Source: JBMYRH01 sp049602155
Lineage (GTDB): Bacteria > Myxococcota_A > UBA9042 > PHBI01 > JBMYRH01
Direction of reading: 5' to 3'
Assembly (NCBI GenBank): GCA_049602155.1
Contig: JBMYRH010000001.1
Coordinates: 248,001-312,000 of the forward strand
Length of the DNA stretch: 64,000 nucleotides
Positions 25,597 to 35,093 of this stretch are shown in pieces (within the stretch, counting starts at the first letter, position 1; each line of letters starts with the position of its first letter). Position numbers and translations under genes: made by a program. Under the pieces are notes generated by a model, which did no database searches, had not been told where the DNA came from, and saw only the letters and a program-made list of their open reading frames with translations.

Positions 25597-26168
25597 AGAC
25601 ACCGGATGTGATCATCGGCGAGGGCGGCACAATGACCACCGCGAGCCTTCATCCTCAATTGACGAAGGCCGGCGACGGGGACGCGATCCTGTCGCTCCAG
25701 TCCGAGCCGTTTGTGCAGTTCGCGATGCTCGACGATCTCCTCAACGCTGCGCGAGCCAACTCCCTCTGGCCGCTGACCTTTGGCCTCGCGTGTTGCGCCA
25801 TTGAGATGATGGCCGCCGGGGCCGCGAAGTACGATCTGGATCGCTTCGGCGCAGGCGTCTTCCGCCCCAGCGCTCGCCAGGCCGACGTCATGATCTTCGC
25901 CGGCACGATCAGCCGAAAGATGTCCCCTGTGATCAAGCAACTCTGGGACCAAATGCCCGCCCCAAAGTGGGCCATCGCAATGGGTGGCTGCACGATTGAT
26001 GGCGGCCCCTTCAAGTACAACAACCAGTACGCGATTGTGGAGGGCGCCGATCACTTGGTGCCCATCGATGTCTACATCCCTGGATGCCCACCACGCCCCG
26101 AGGCACTCATCGCGGGCATCTTGAAGCTCCAAGAGAAGGTCAAGCAGGGCCGGAGGTTCGAAGGGTGA
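25584..26168 (+). CDS. nuoB: NADH-quinone oxidoreductase subunit B
   Basis: Carries the terminal iron-sulfur cluster N2, which reduces quinone. The adjacent cysteines in FGLACCAIEMM and the cysteines of MGGCTIDGG and IPGCPPRPEAL are the four N2 ligands. ATG 25584 overlaps the end of nuoA and has a G-rich site upstream; ATG 25632 is an alternative giving a 178-residue protein. The stop overlaps the nuoC start (GTGA). Confidence 0.96.
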   Translation: MGGVKTPDVIIGEGGTMTTASLHPQLTKAGDGDAILSLQSEPFVQFAMLDDLLNAARANSLWPLTFGLACCAIEMMAAGAAKYDLDRFGAGVFRPSARQADVMIFAGTISRKMSPVIKQLWDQMPAPKWAIAMGGCTIDGGPFKYNNQYAIVEGADHLVPIDVYIPGCPPRPEALIAGILKLQEKVKQGRRFEG

Positions 26169-26650
26169 GCGGGAACCTCGCAGAGGCGCTCTCTGAGGCC
26201 GGTCTTGAGAGTGAGGAGATGGACTACGCCAAGAGCGGCTTCCATCACCGACACGTAGCGCCCATCGATGGGGTCATCCCCATGGCGCAGGCCTTCCGCA
26301 CCTCGGGGTTCTTCTTGGAGATGCTCACGGCAGAGGACCGACGCGAGGACGCCTCGGTCATGCGACTCGTCTACGCGTTCAGTAAGTTTGAGCCCGGCCA
26401 ACGTCACCTCGTGATCTGCGACATCCCGCCCGGTGCGCCGGCTCCCACGCTGACCAAGGTGTACCGCGCCGCGGACTGGAACGAACGCGAAGTCTTCGAC
26501 ATGTACGGCATTCACTTCGAGGACCACCCCGACTTGAAGCGCATCCTCCTCCCTGACGACGTGAACTTTCACGCGTTGCTCAAGGACTTCGGCCGTATCG
26601 ATGACGATGGCTCCGAGGCGGCAGAGGCCACCGAGGAGGCCGCAGAATGA
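26165..26650 (+). CDS. nuoC: NADH-quinone oxidoreductase subunit C
   Basis: The 30-kDa-type subunit of the peripheral arm, 161 residues, separate from NuoD (not fused). The diagnostic segment is NEREVFDMYGIHFEDHPDL followed by KRILLPDD. GTG 26165 overlaps the nuoB stop, and the stop overlaps the nuoD start as ATGA. The C terminus is short and acidic (EAAEATEEAAE). Confidence 0.93.
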   Translation: MSGNLAEALSEAGLESEEMDYAKSGFHHRHVAPIDGVIPMAQAFRTSGFFLEMLTAEDRREDASVMRLVYAFSKFEPGQRHLVICDIPPGAPAPTLTKVYRAADWNEREVFDMYGIHFEDHPDLKRILLPDDVNFHALLKDFGRIDDDGSEAAEATEEAAE

Positions 26651-27771
26651 CCACGACCCAGCTGCCTGCAGAGGGTGAGCAGGACACCTACTTCCTGAAC
26701 ATGGGCCCCCAGCACCCCAGCATGCATGGGGTGTTGCGCCTCGTCCTTGAGCTCCGGGGTGAACAGATCGTCAGCGCCGAGCCGGTGATCGGATACTCGC
26801 ACCGGGCGCACGAGAAGATGGCGGAGAACCGCTCCTACTTGATGTTCCTCCCCAACACCTCTCGCATCGATTACCTGAGCGGCATGATCTACAACCTCGC
26901 GTACTGCGAGGCGATGGAGAAGATCCTCGACATTGAGGTGCCCGAGCGCGCCCTCTACATCCGGACCATCGCGAGCGAATTGAACCGGGTGGCGAGCCAC
27001 CTCCTCTGGTTTGGGACCTTCCTCCTCGACCTCGGAGGCATCACCCCCTTCCTCTACTGCTTCGATGATCGAGAGGAGATCCTCGACATCCTCGACCGCG
27101 TCACAGGGTCTCGGCTCACGTACTCCTACGGCCGCTTCGGCGGTGTCACTCAAGACGTCGACGACGTGTTCTGCGAGCGCACACGTACCTTCATCACTCG
27201 GATGCGTAACCGCATGCCTGAGTACATGAAGCTCGTGCGCGACAACGTGATCTTCCGCCAGCGCACCATCGGCGTCGGCGTCATCACCCACGAGCAGGCC
27301 TTCGATCACGGCGTGACAGGTCCGAACCTTCGCGCCCTCGGTGTGGCCTATGATCTTCGCAAGGCAGAGCCTTACGGGATCTACGATCGCTTCGACTTCG
27401 ATATCCCGACCACCCAGAATGGCGACGCCTTCGACCGCTTTCTCGTGCGCGTCGAGGAGATCGAGCAGAGCCTCCGGATCATTGAGCAAGCCCTTGAGGG
27501 GCTCCCTGAGGGGCCAATCATGCCCGCTAAGATGAAGAAGCGCTTCAAGCCCGAAGCCGCTGAGCACTACTACGCAGTCGAGAGCGCCCGAGGTCTCTAC
27601 GGGATGTACATCGTCGCGGACGGCACCGATCATCCGAGCCGTATCAAGCTAAGGACCCCCTCCTTCTCCAACCTGGGCGCGATGGTCGACGTGCTCCCAG
27701 ACACCCCGATCGCAGACACCATCACAATCGTCGGCTCGATCGACGTCGTGATGCCTGAGATCGATCGCTAA
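26647..27771 (+). CDS. nuoD: NADH-quinone oxidoreductase subunit D
   Basis: The 49-kDa subunit that, with NuoB, forms the quinone-binding cavity. Seen are NMGPQHPSMHGVLRLV with the quinone-site His, GYSHRAHEKMAE, ASHLLWFGTFLLDLG, and the C terminus DVVMPEIDR. Length (374 residues) is slightly short of the usual 390-420 but all core blocks are present. ATG 26647 overlaps the nuoC stop by four bases. The next gene in the operon is nuoH: nuoE, nuoF and nuoG are absent here. Confidence 0.96.
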   Translation: MTTTQLPAEGEQDTYFLNMGPQHPSMHGVLRLVLELRGEQIVSAEPVIGYSHRAHEKMAENRSYLMFLPNTSRIDYLSGMIYNLAYCEAMEKILDIEVPERALYIRTIASELNRVASHLLWFGTFLLDLGGITPFLYCFDDREEILDILDRVTGSRLTYSYGRFGGVTQDVDDVFCERTRTFITRMRNRMPEYMKLVRDNVIFRQRTIGVGVITHEQAFDHGVTGPNLRALGVAYDLRKAEPYGIYDRFDFDIPTTQNGDAFDRFLVRVEEIEQSLRIIEQALEGLPEGPIMPAKMKKRFKPEAAEHYYAVESARGLYGMYIVADGTDHPSRIKLRTPSFSNLGAMVDVLPDTPIADTITIVGSIDVVMPEIDR

Positions 27772-27791
27772 CCCCCCGCTAGGTCCAACCG

Positions 27792-28823
27792 TTGCCTGAA
27801 ACCTTCCTACAAGTCTTTGGTCACCCCCTGCTCGCGCTCGGCGCGGGTGTGGGCGTCATCATGGGCTACCTGACGATCAACGCGCTCTTCCTCGTGTACC
27901 TCGAGCGCAAGGTCTCAGCATGGATGCAGCGACGTATGGGGCCCACCGAGGTCGGTCCTTGGGGTCTGCTCCAGACCGCCGCGGACATGCTCAAGCTGCT
28001 CTCAAAGCAGCTGATGACCCCCAAGGGCGTGGACAAGCCCCTCTATCATTTGGCGCCGCTCGTAGCCTTCGCCCCAGTCGTGGCCGCCGTCGGGCTCTTC
28101 CCGTTCTCGAAAGACCTCGCGGTCATGAACCTCGATCTCGGCCTGATCTTGGTCTTCGCCTTCGCCGGCATCGGCATCATGGGCATCTTCATGGCGGGCT
28201 GGGGCTCACATAATAAATACGCGCTCCTCGGGGCCATGCGCTCCGTCGCTCAGAACATCTCTTACGAGGTCCCGCTCATCCTCTCCACCCTCTCCATCGT
28301 GTTGATGGCCAGCGCCATGGACCACGGCATCGAAGTGGACGGCGCCGCCTTGGACGTCAACGGCCTGAACCTGGCCCACGTGGCGCTGCTTCAACACGAT
28401 GTCGGCTACTGGTTCATCATCACGCAACCTCTCGCCGCCATCATCTACCTGATCGCCGCGACGGCCGAGACCAACCGAGCCCCCTTCGACATCCCCGAGG
28501 CAGAGAGCGAGCTCATCGCGGGCTTCCACACCGAGTACTCCGGAATGCGCTTCGCCATCTTCTTCTTCGCCGAGTACTCCAACATGTTCATCGTGAGCAT
28601 GGTGGCGACCGTCCTCTTCCTCGGCGGCTGGAGCGGACCTCTCCTGCCAGGGCCTGTGTGGTTCCTGCTCAAGGTCTACGCCGTGATCTTCACGATGATG
28701 TGGTTCCGCTGGACCTTCCCACGCCTCCGCTTCGACCAGCTGATGACCTTCTGCTGGGCGGTCCTCGTGCCCCTCTCCATCTTCAACCTCCTCCTCACCG
28801 CGTTCCTCGTGAAGGTGCTTTAA
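27792..28823 (+). CDS. nuoH: NADH-quinone oxidoreductase subunit H
   Basis: The membrane subunit that completes the quinone chamber and links it to the proton pumps. Eight hydrophobic segments are visible, with YLERKVSAWMQRRMGPTEVG, the loop ETNRAPFDIPEAESELIAG and the downstream FFAEYSNMF. TTG 27792 is the start that fits the family N terminus; a longer frame is not available. Confidence 0.95.
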   Translation: MPETFLQVFGHPLLALGAGVGVIMGYLTINALFLVYLERKVSAWMQRRMGPTEVGPWGLLQTAADMLKLLSKQLMTPKGVDKPLYHLAPLVAFAPVVAAVGLFPFSKDLAVMNLDLGLILVFAFAGIGIMGIFMAGWGSHNKYALLGAMRSVAQNISYEVPLILSTLSIVLMASAMDHGIEVDGAALDVNGLNLAHVALLQHDVGYWFIITQPLAAIIYLIAATAETNRAPFDIPEAESELIAGFHTEYSGMRFAIFFFAEYSNMFIVSMVATVLFLGGWSGPLLPGPVWFLLKVYAVIFTMMWFRWTFPRLRFDQLMTFCWAVLVPLSIFNLLLTAFLVKVL

Positions 28824-28825
28824 CC

Positions 28826-29428
28826 GTGAACCGCCTCGGCAACCTGATCACTGGCCTCCTCTCGCTGCTCACCGGCATGTCGGTGACGTTGAAGACCATG
28901 TTCCGGACCCTCGGCGGCAACGCGGTGACGCTGCAATATCCCCATGAGAAGCCAGAGCTCTCCCCGAACTTCCGCAGCGCCATCAAGCTCATCCGCTTCG
29001 ATGAGACCGACAGCCACGACTGCGTCGCTTGCCTACAGTGCGAGAAGATCTGCCCGTCCTTTTGCATCAAAATCGAGGGCGGGAAGATCGAGGGCATCAA
29101 GAAGAAGCGGGCGACCAAGTTCACGATGGACTTCGCCCTCTGCAGCCTCTGCGGACTCTGCCTCGACGTCTGCCCGACGACGACCCTCGAATACTCCAAG
29201 CTCTACGACGACGCGAGCTACAGCCGGGACTGGAACTTCGACCTCCTCGAGGAGTTCACGGAATTCGAGCCCACATTCATCGCTCAGCAGAAAGAGAGAG
29301 AGGCCGTCGAAGCCGCAGCCCGTGAGGCCAAGAAGAAGGCTGCGAAGGCCGCCAAGGAAGCTGCAGCGGCCGCGAAAGCTGCCGCTGAGGCAGCCTCTGC
29401 CTCCGAAACCCCAGCCGAGGAGGCGTAA
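28826..29428 (+). CDS. nuoI: NADH-quinone oxidoreductase subunit I
   Basis: The two-cluster ferredoxin-like subunit carrying N6a and N6b. Two CxxCxxCxxxCP motifs are complete: CVACLQCEKICP and CSLCGLCLDVCP. GTG 28826 lies two bases after the nuoH stop. The protein ends in a Lys/Ala/Glu-rich tail of about 55 residues (EAAAREAKKKAAKAAKEA and onward) predicted to be a long helix. This is an extension not found in typical NuoI. Confidence 0.95.
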   Translation: MNRLGNLITGLLSLLTGMSVTLKTMFRTLGGNAVTLQYPHEKPELSPNFRSAIKLIRFDETDSHDCVACLQCEKICPSFCIKIEGGKIEGIKKKRATKFTMDFALCSLCGLCLDVCPTTTLEYSKLYDDASYSRDWNFDLLEEFTEFEPTFIAQQKEREAVEAAAREAKKKAAKAAKEAAAAAKAAAEAASASETPAEEA

Positions 29429-29431
29429 CGC

Positions 29432-29944
29432 GTGGACGGAGTCACCCTGGCCACCGGCTTGTTCATGGCGCTGACCCTCGCAGGGGCCTTGCTCGCTGTG
29501 ACGCTGCGCAACGTGTTGCACGCCATCTTTGGGCTCGCCATCGCGCTCTTGGGACTCTCCGGCCTCTTCGTGATCCTGCAGAGCCCCTTCGTCGCCATCA
29601 TGGAGGTGTTGATCTACGTGGGCGGCATCACCGTCGCGATGATCTTCGCCGTCATGTTCTCAACGGTGGCCTCGTCTCGCTTGGTCGAGTCACCACGACG
29701 ACGCGTGCTCGCGGCGCTCGCCGCGCTGTCCGTCTTCGGGACGGTCGCAACCCTGCTTGTCGCCACAGACTTTGGCCCACAAGCCGCCACAGACTCCGCA
29801 GCTTGGACCGTTCAGACCATCGGGCGGAACTTGCTCGATCGCTTTAACGTCATCTTTGAGGCCCTCTCAGTCGTCCTCTTGATGGCCATCGTAGGGGCGA
29901 TCCTCATCGCCCGAAAGCCCTCCGACGCCGGAGGTGAGCGATGA
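29432..29944 (+). CDS. nuoJ: NADH-quinone oxidoreductase subunit J
   Basis: A membrane subunit with five predicted helices; the pattern IFGLAIALLGLSGLF and MEVLIYVGGITVAMIF matches NuoJ, including the pi-bulge helix involved in coupling. GTG 29432 follows GGAGG. Overlaps nuoK by four bases (ATGA). Confidence 0.94.
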   Translation: MDGVTLATGLFMALTLAGALLAVTLRNVLHAIFGLAIALLGLSGLFVILQSPFVAIMEVLIYVGGITVAMIFAVMFSTVASSRLVESPRRRVLAALAALSVFGTVATLLVATDFGPQAATDSAAWTVQTIGRNLLDRFNVIFEALSVVLLMAIVGAILIARKPSDAGGER

Positions 29945-30246
29945 GCCTTGAGATGATCACACTGTTCGCGCTCCTGCTCTTCTGTATCGGGCTCTACGCG
30001 GTCTTGGCGCGGCGCAACCTCATCGCCATCTTGATCGGCATCGAGCTGATGCTAAACGCCGCGAGCCTGAACGCACTAGCCTTCAACCGCTTCGTGTCGC
30101 CTGACCCAGCGGTCGGTCAGATCATGGTGCTCTTCATCATCGGGCTCGCCGCAGCCGAGGCGGCCATCGCGCTCTCCATCATCGTCGCTGTGTACCGGCA
30201 GCGGGCGAACATCGACGTCGACGACCTCCAGGACCTCAAGGGCTGA
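29941..30246 (+). CDS. nuoK: NADH-quinone oxidoreductase subunit K
   Basis: A 101-residue, three-helix membrane subunit homologous to MrpC. Two buried carboxylates are visible in IGIELMLNAASLNALAF and GLAAAEAAIALSI. It overlaps both neighbours (ATGA with nuoJ, TGATG with nuoL). Confidence 0.95.
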   Translation: MSLEMITLFALLLFCIGLYAVLARRNLIAILIGIELMLNAASLNALAFNRFVSPDPAVGQIMVLFIIGLAAAEAAIALSIIVAVYRQRANIDVDDLQDLKG

Positions 30247-32117
30247 TGACACACACGCACCTGGCGCTGGCGGCGACGCTAGCACCGCTCTTCGTCTTCA
30301 CGGTCGCCATCCTCGGCTTCCGGAGGCGGCACAACACGGCGGCGGCGATCGTCTTGCTCGGCGGCCTGACGACCGCAGTGACGACGGTCATGCTGTTGGT
30401 GGGCGGTCCACCTGAGGTCGCGACGATTCAGACCACCTGGTTCACCATCGGGATGACGCCCCTTGAATTCGGGTACCTCCTCGACGGACGGACGCTGTTG
30501 ATGGGCGCCATCGTCGGCGTGATCGCGTTCTGCATCCAAGTCTACAGTTTGGGCTACATGGCGGATGACCCGGGCAAGGGTCGGTTCTTCGCCTTCTTGG
30601 GCTTGTTTGAGTGGGCGATGCTCTCCTTTGTCTACGCCCCGAACCTCCTCCAAGCGTTCATCTTTTGGGAGCTCGTCGGGCTCGCATCCTTCCTGCTAAT
30701 CGGCTTCTGGTATCACAAGCCTACGGCCATCGCGGCCGCGAAGAAGGCCTTCCTGATGACGCGCGTCGGCGACATCGGCCTCTTCATCGGTCTGATCCTC
30801 CTCTTCGAGCACGCAGGGACGCTGGACATCTTGACCATCACCGGTGCGTTCGGCGGCGAGGCTCTCCCCTGGGACCTTGAGCAAGCGCGGCTTGAGCTTA
30901 TCGGTGGCTTGCTCTTCATCGGGATCATCGGCAAGAGCGCTCAGTTCCCGCTCCATACATGGCTCCCTGACGCCATGGAGGGCCCCACCCCCGTCAGCGC
31001 TCTGCTTCACTCCGCGACCATGGTCGCCGCAGGTGTCTTCCTATTCGCGCGCTTCCATGAGCTCTTCATGGCGACGGATATCGTCCTCACTATCGTGCTC
31101 TCGGTCGCGACCTTCACGGCGATCTTCTCGTCAACGATGGCGATGGTGGCGCCGGACATGAAGAAGGTCCTTGCCTTCTCGTCCATCAGTCAGCTCGGCT
31201 TTATGTTGATGGGGCTCGCCGCGGGCAGCCTCTTCGCGGGCATGTTCCACCTCACGACACACGCGGTCTTCAAGGCGCTCCTCTTCCTCTGCGCGGGCGC
31301 CTTCATCCACCACGCTGGCACCGGAGATTTGGTCGAGATCGGCCGGCACGGGGGCCGCAAGCATCGTATCCCCATGATCGGCCTTTGGCTCGGCGGCCTC
31401 GCCCTCGCCGGCGTCCCTCCGCTCGCAGGCTTCTGGTCCAAGGATCTGATCTTACACAGCCTTCACGGCCCACGGCACACGATCTTCATGATCGGTGCGT
31501 TCGTGGCCAGCTTCCTCACCGCCTACTATACGATGCGGATGATCTGCCTCGTGCAGTGGCCCAATAAGGACTCGGCAGCCGAGGTCGTGCAGCCCGCAGA
31601 TCACGACTACCACAGCCATGAACACAGCGGTGACGGCCCGATGAACCTGCCGATCGCCTTCCTCTCGCTCGGCGCCATCCTCGTCGGCTTCGTCGGCGGC
31701 CCGATCGCCACCTTGATCGGCATCCAAGACGTGCCTGTCCTCGGCATCGCCGACTATGTCCCGGCCATCGTGGTCGCCCTCGGCGGCCTCGGGTTAGGCT
31801 GGGCCGAGTATGGCCGCGCTGGCTCTGCCCAGACGGGCTTCATCTCACGCTTCCCTGGGCTACGTGCGCTGATGGTCGCCCGGTGGAAGGTCGACGCCCT
31901 CTACCAGAAGACCCTCATCGCCCTCACCTTGGGCGTGGCACGCACCAGCTACACCCTTGAGACCACTCGCTTGGACCCCATCGGTGACGTCGTCGGCGCG
32001 CGCACGCTCAAGGCTGGTGAGAGCACGACGAAGCTCCAGTCCGGGCGCGTTCAGGTCTATATCGGGTTGGCGGTGGTCCTCATCGCCGCGATGATCTTCT
32101 ACCTCGGGCTCGGGTAA
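30246..32117 (+). CDS. nuoL: NADH-quinone oxidoreductase subunit L
   Basis: The distal antiporter-like proton-pumping subunit, 623 residues. Family blocks seen: FFAFLGLFEWAMLSFVYAPN, the WELVGLASFLLIGFWY Glu helix, KSAQFPLHTWLPDAMEGPTP with the pumping Lys and His-rich turn, SALLHSATMVAAGVFL, and the long C-terminal part with a lateral helix. Its ATG overlaps the nuoK stop (TGATG). Confidence 0.95.
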   Translation: MTHTHLALAATLAPLFVFTVAILGFRRRHNTAAAIVLLGGLTTAVTTVMLLVGGPPEVATIQTTWFTIGMTPLEFGYLLDGRTLLMGAIVGVIAFCIQVYSLGYMADDPGKGRFFAFLGLFEWAMLSFVYAPNLLQAFIFWELVGLASFLLIGFWYHKPTAIAAAKKAFLMTRVGDIGLFIGLILLFEHAGTLDILTITGAFGGEALPWDLEQARLELIGGLLFIGIIGKSAQFPLHTWLPDAMEGPTPVSALLHSATMVAAGVFLFARFHELFMATDIVLTIVLSVATFTAIFSSTMAMVAPDMKKVLAFSSISQLGFMLMGLAAGSLFAGMFHLTTHAVFKALLFLCAGAFIHHAGTGDLVEIGRHGGRKHRIPMIGLWLGGLALAGVPPLAGFWSKDLILHSLHGPRHTIFMIGAFVASFLTAYYTMRMICLVQWPNKDSAAEVVQPADHDYHSHEHSGDGPMNLPIAFLSLGAILVGFVGGPIATLIGIQDVPVLGIADYVPAIVVALGGLGLGWAEYGRAGSAQTGFISRFPGLRALMVARWKVDALYQKTLIALTLGVARTSYTLETTRLDPIGDVVGARTLKAGESTTKLQSGRVQVYIGLAVVLIAAMIFYLGLG

Positions 32118-32127
32118 GGGGGGCGAC

Positions 32128-33579
32128 GTGACAGACTTCCCAATCCTGAGCGCCATCGTGCTGGTCCCGCTGATCGCGGGTGTACTGACCGTGCTCATCC
32201 CTGCAGCGCAGACGACCCTCATCAAGGTCGTTAACCTCCTCGCAGGCGTCATCTGCGCGGGGCTCTCGGCGCAGATCTGGTTCAGCTACGACATGTCCGT
32301 CGGTGGCTATCAGATGGTCGAGGAGATCCCCTGGGTCGCGCACCTCGGCATCAACTACATCCTCGCAGCCGATGGCATTGGAGTGGTCCTGACGGCGCTC
32401 AACGCGATCGTCTTCCTGACCGGTGTCCACACCATGTGGACCCTGGAGCACCGGGTAAAAGAGTTCTTCGCCTTCATGGCGTTACTCGTCTTCGGAGTCT
32501 TCGGTGTCTTCCTCTCCTTAGACATCTTCGTCTTCTTCTTCTTCTACGAAGTGGCCGTCCTCCCGATGTACCCGCTCATCGCCATCTGGGGCTCCACGCG
32601 CAAGGAGTACTCCGCGATGAAGCTCACGCTCTACCTGATGGTCGGTAGTGCGCTGCTCTTCCCCTCACTCACCGCCCTTTGGGTGCAAGCGGGCGCCACC
32701 TCGTGGGACATCCGAGTACTCGCCGAAGCCGGAGCCTACAGCACAGACTTCCAGATCTGGCTCTACCCCTTCATCTACGTCGGATTTGGCATCCTCGCCG
32801 GCATGTTCCCCTTCCACGGGTGGTCACCTACTGGGCATGTCGCTGCGCCAACCGCAGTCTCGATGCTTCACGCCGGTGTCCTCATGAAGCTCGGCGCCTT
32901 TGGCATCTTGCGGATCGGCATTGAACTCCTCCCCGAGGGCGCGCTCTACTGGGCCCCGACCTTCGCAGCGTTGGCGACCGTGAACATCGTCTACGGCGCG
33001 TTCGTGGCCATGAGACAGACGGACTTCAAGTACGTCATCGGCTTTTCCTCCGTCTCCCATATGGGCATCGTCCTCTTGGGCCTGAACACCTTGGGCATTG
33101 ACGGTATGAGCGGTGCGGTCTTCCAGATGTTCGCGCATGGCATCATGACGGCGCTCTTCTTCAGCGCGGTCGGCTTCATCTACGACCAGACGCACGATCG
33201 CGATATCAACCACTACGGCGGCCTCGCGAGCCAGCTCCCTGTCGCCACGGCGTTCTTCATCCTCGCGGGGCTCTGTGGGATGGGCGTGCCGGGCTTCGCG
33301 AGCTTCTGGGCTGAGCTCCTCGTCTTCGTCGCGGCGATTGAGACCTTCCCGGTGCTCGGCGTCCTCGCGATCGCGGGCCTCGTCATCACAGCGGCCTACA
33401 TGCTGCGTGTGCTTGGCAAGGCGATGTTTGGCCCGACTAACCCTCAGTGGGACGATTTGGTCGAGCCCACTGCATGGCTTGCGATCCCGCGCATCATCCT
33501 GGCGATCGTGCTCCTCCTCTTTGGCTTCTTCCCGAGCTGGATCCTGGATGTGATTCGGCTCGCGATGTTGGGGGGCTGA
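32128..33579 (+). CDS. nuoM: NADH-quinone oxidoreductase subunit M
   Basis: The second antiporter-like proton pump, 483 residues, with about 14 helices. FFFYEVAVLPMYPLIAIWG carries the conserved Glu, GILAGMFPFHGWSPTGHVAAP the pumping region, and SVSHMGIVLLGLNT is typical. GTG 32128 lies 10 bases after nuoL with a G-rich ribosome site. Confidence 0.95.
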   Translation: MTDFPILSAIVLVPLIAGVLTVLIPAAQTTLIKVVNLLAGVICAGLSAQIWFSYDMSVGGYQMVEEIPWVAHLGINYILAADGIGVVLTALNAIVFLTGVHTMWTLEHRVKEFFAFMALLVFGVFGVFLSLDIFVFFFFYEVAVLPMYPLIAIWGSTRKEYSAMKLTLYLMVGSALLFPSLTALWVQAGATSWDIRVLAEAGAYSTDFQIWLYPFIYVGFGILAGMFPFHGWSPTGHVAAPTAVSMLHAGVLMKLGAFGILRIGIELLPEGALYWAPTFAALATVNIVYGAFVAMRQTDFKYVIGFSSVSHMGIVLLGLNTLGIDGMSGAVFQMFAHGIMTALFFSAVGFIYDQTHDRDINHYGGLASQLPVATAFFILAGLCGMGVPGFASFWAELLVFVAAIETFPVLGVLAIAGLVITAAYMLRVLGKAMFGPTNPQWDDLVEPTAWLAIPRIILAIVLLLFGFFPSWILDVIRLAMLGG

Positions 33580-33580
33580 C

Positions 33581-35002
33581 GTGGGAGATCTCAGCTTATT
33601 CACGCCCGAGGCCATCGTCCTGCTCGGAGCCTTTGTGCTCTTCGCGATGCTCGTGTTCGGCGCCGGACGGACCCTCCTATGGTGGACGTCGATGGTCTTT
33701 GGCGTCGGCGCGCTAGTCGCCAGCGTGCTGTGGCTCGATGCCCGCGGCGAGCCCTTCTTCGAGGGCATCTACATCATCGACGGCTTCTCCCAGCTGCTGA
33801 AGGTCGCCATCCTCTTGGGGCTGACGTTGACGCTCCTCGCGAACCGCCAATGTGGCAGCGTCCAGGCTCACGCGAGAGCCGATCTCCCCTTCTTCTTATT
33901 CCTCGGCACCGTCGGCCTGATGATGCTCGTGAGCGCGACTGAGCTCACGACCATCTATGTCTCCCTCGAGCTCTCCGCCTACGCGCTCTACATCATGGCA
34001 GCGCTTCATCAGCAACAGCGTGCAGGCAGTGAAGCTGCCATCAAGTACGTGCTCGCAGGCTCAGCAGCGAGCGCCGTCTCTCTCTACGGGATCACCCTGA
34101 TCTACGGCACAGCCCGGACCACCTACTTGGCCGAGATCATGGCCAACAGCGCCCTCTACAGCGAGCCGCTGTTCCTCGTGGGGGTCGTCTTCCTCTTCGC
34201 CGGCTTCCTCTTCAAGCTCGCAGTGTTCCCCTTCCATGCCTGGGCGCCTGACGCCTACGAGGGAGCCCCTCATCAGGCCGTGACCTTCATCGGCACCGCC
34301 TCGAAGATTGGCGCGGTGGGCATCATCATCCGTGCTCTGCTCCTCGCCCCTGACTCTAAGCTCATCGCGGACGGCATCCTGTGCCTCTGTGTCCTCTCGA
34401 TGACAGTGGGCAACCTCGCTGCCCTCGTGCAGCGTGATCTCAAGAGGCTCTTGGCCTACTCCACGGTGGCTCATGCGGGCTACTTGCTCATCGGCTTGGT
34501 TGGGATCTCGGAGCTCGGGGTCACGTCCACCGTCTTCTACGCGATCGTCTATCTGATCATCGCCTTCGGTCCCTTCTTGGTCATCTGTGCCTTAGGAGAG
34601 GACGGCTCAAACCCACAGCGAGACGACCTCTCGGGGCTTTACAAGCGCTCCCCCTTCCTGGCCCTAGTGCTCCTCGTTGGGCTCTTTGGGCTCGCAGGTA
34701 TCCCGCCAACGCCTGGCTTCTCGGGCAAGTGGTTCCTCTTCGCTGCCGCTCTCAAGGAGGGGCAATTCGGCCTCGTCCTCGTGGCCGCGGTCAATGCGAC
34801 GATCTCGCTCTACTACTATCTTATCCTCGTGAAGCAGGCCTACTTGGCCGAGCCGGGTGAACGCGGTGCCCTCACCCTGAGCCCCGCTTATCGAATCGCT
34901 GGAGCCATCACCGTGCTCTTGATGATCGGCATCGGGTTCTACCCTGCGCCGCTCTGGGATCTCGCCGTCGATGCTGCACGGGCGGTCCTGTTCAACCTTT
35001 AG
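33581..35002 (+). CDS. nuoN: NADH-quinone oxidoreductase subunit N
   Basis: The third antiporter-like pump and last gene of the operon, 473 residues. Conserved blocks are TIYVSLELSAYALYIMAAL, GFLFKLAVFPFHAWAPDAYE and LLAYSTVAHAGYLLIGLV. GTG 33581 follows the nuoM stop by one base. After it the operon ends; no nuoE, nuoF or nuoG follows. Confidence 0.95.
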   Translation: MGDLSLFTPEAIVLLGAFVLFAMLVFGAGRTLLWWTSMVFGVGALVASVLWLDARGEPFFEGIYIIDGFSQLLKVAILLGLTLTLLANRQCGSVQAHARADLPFFLFLGTVGLMMLVSATELTTIYVSLELSAYALYIMAALHQQQRAGSEAAIKYVLAGSAASAVSLYGITLIYGTARTTYLAEIMANSALYSEPLFLVGVVFLFAGFLFKLAVFPFHAWAPDAYEGAPHQAVTFIGTASKIGAVGIIIRALLLAPDSKLIADGILCLCVLSMTVGNLAALVQRDLKRLLAYSTVAHAGYLLIGLVGISELGVTSTVFYAIVYLIIAFGPFLVICALGEDGSNPQRDDLSGLYKRSPFLALVLLVGLFGLAGIPPTPGFSGKWFLFAAALKEGQFGLVLVAAVNATISLYYYLILVKQAYLAEPGERGALTLSPAYRIAGAITVLLMIGIGFYPAPLWDLAVDAARAVLFNL

Positions 35003-35045
35003 CGGGCTGCTGTCTACCGGTCAGCGGAAACGATGCCGCTCCGAG

Positions 35046-35074
35046 TTGCGCGGCGCGTAGGAGACGCGTTCAAT
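35046..35074 (+). promoter_or_regulatory. Possible promoter of the cNMP-binding protein gene
   Basis: TTGCGC, a 17-base spacer and TTCAAT lie 20 bp upstream of the ATG. Match to consensus is modest. Confidence 0.3.
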
Positions 35075-35093
35075 AGAGTTCAGAAGGAGATGT

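Noticed and set aside
26569..27633. A 354-codon open frame antisense to nuoD
   Set aside because: It is the shadow of a conserved complex I gene and has no family features.
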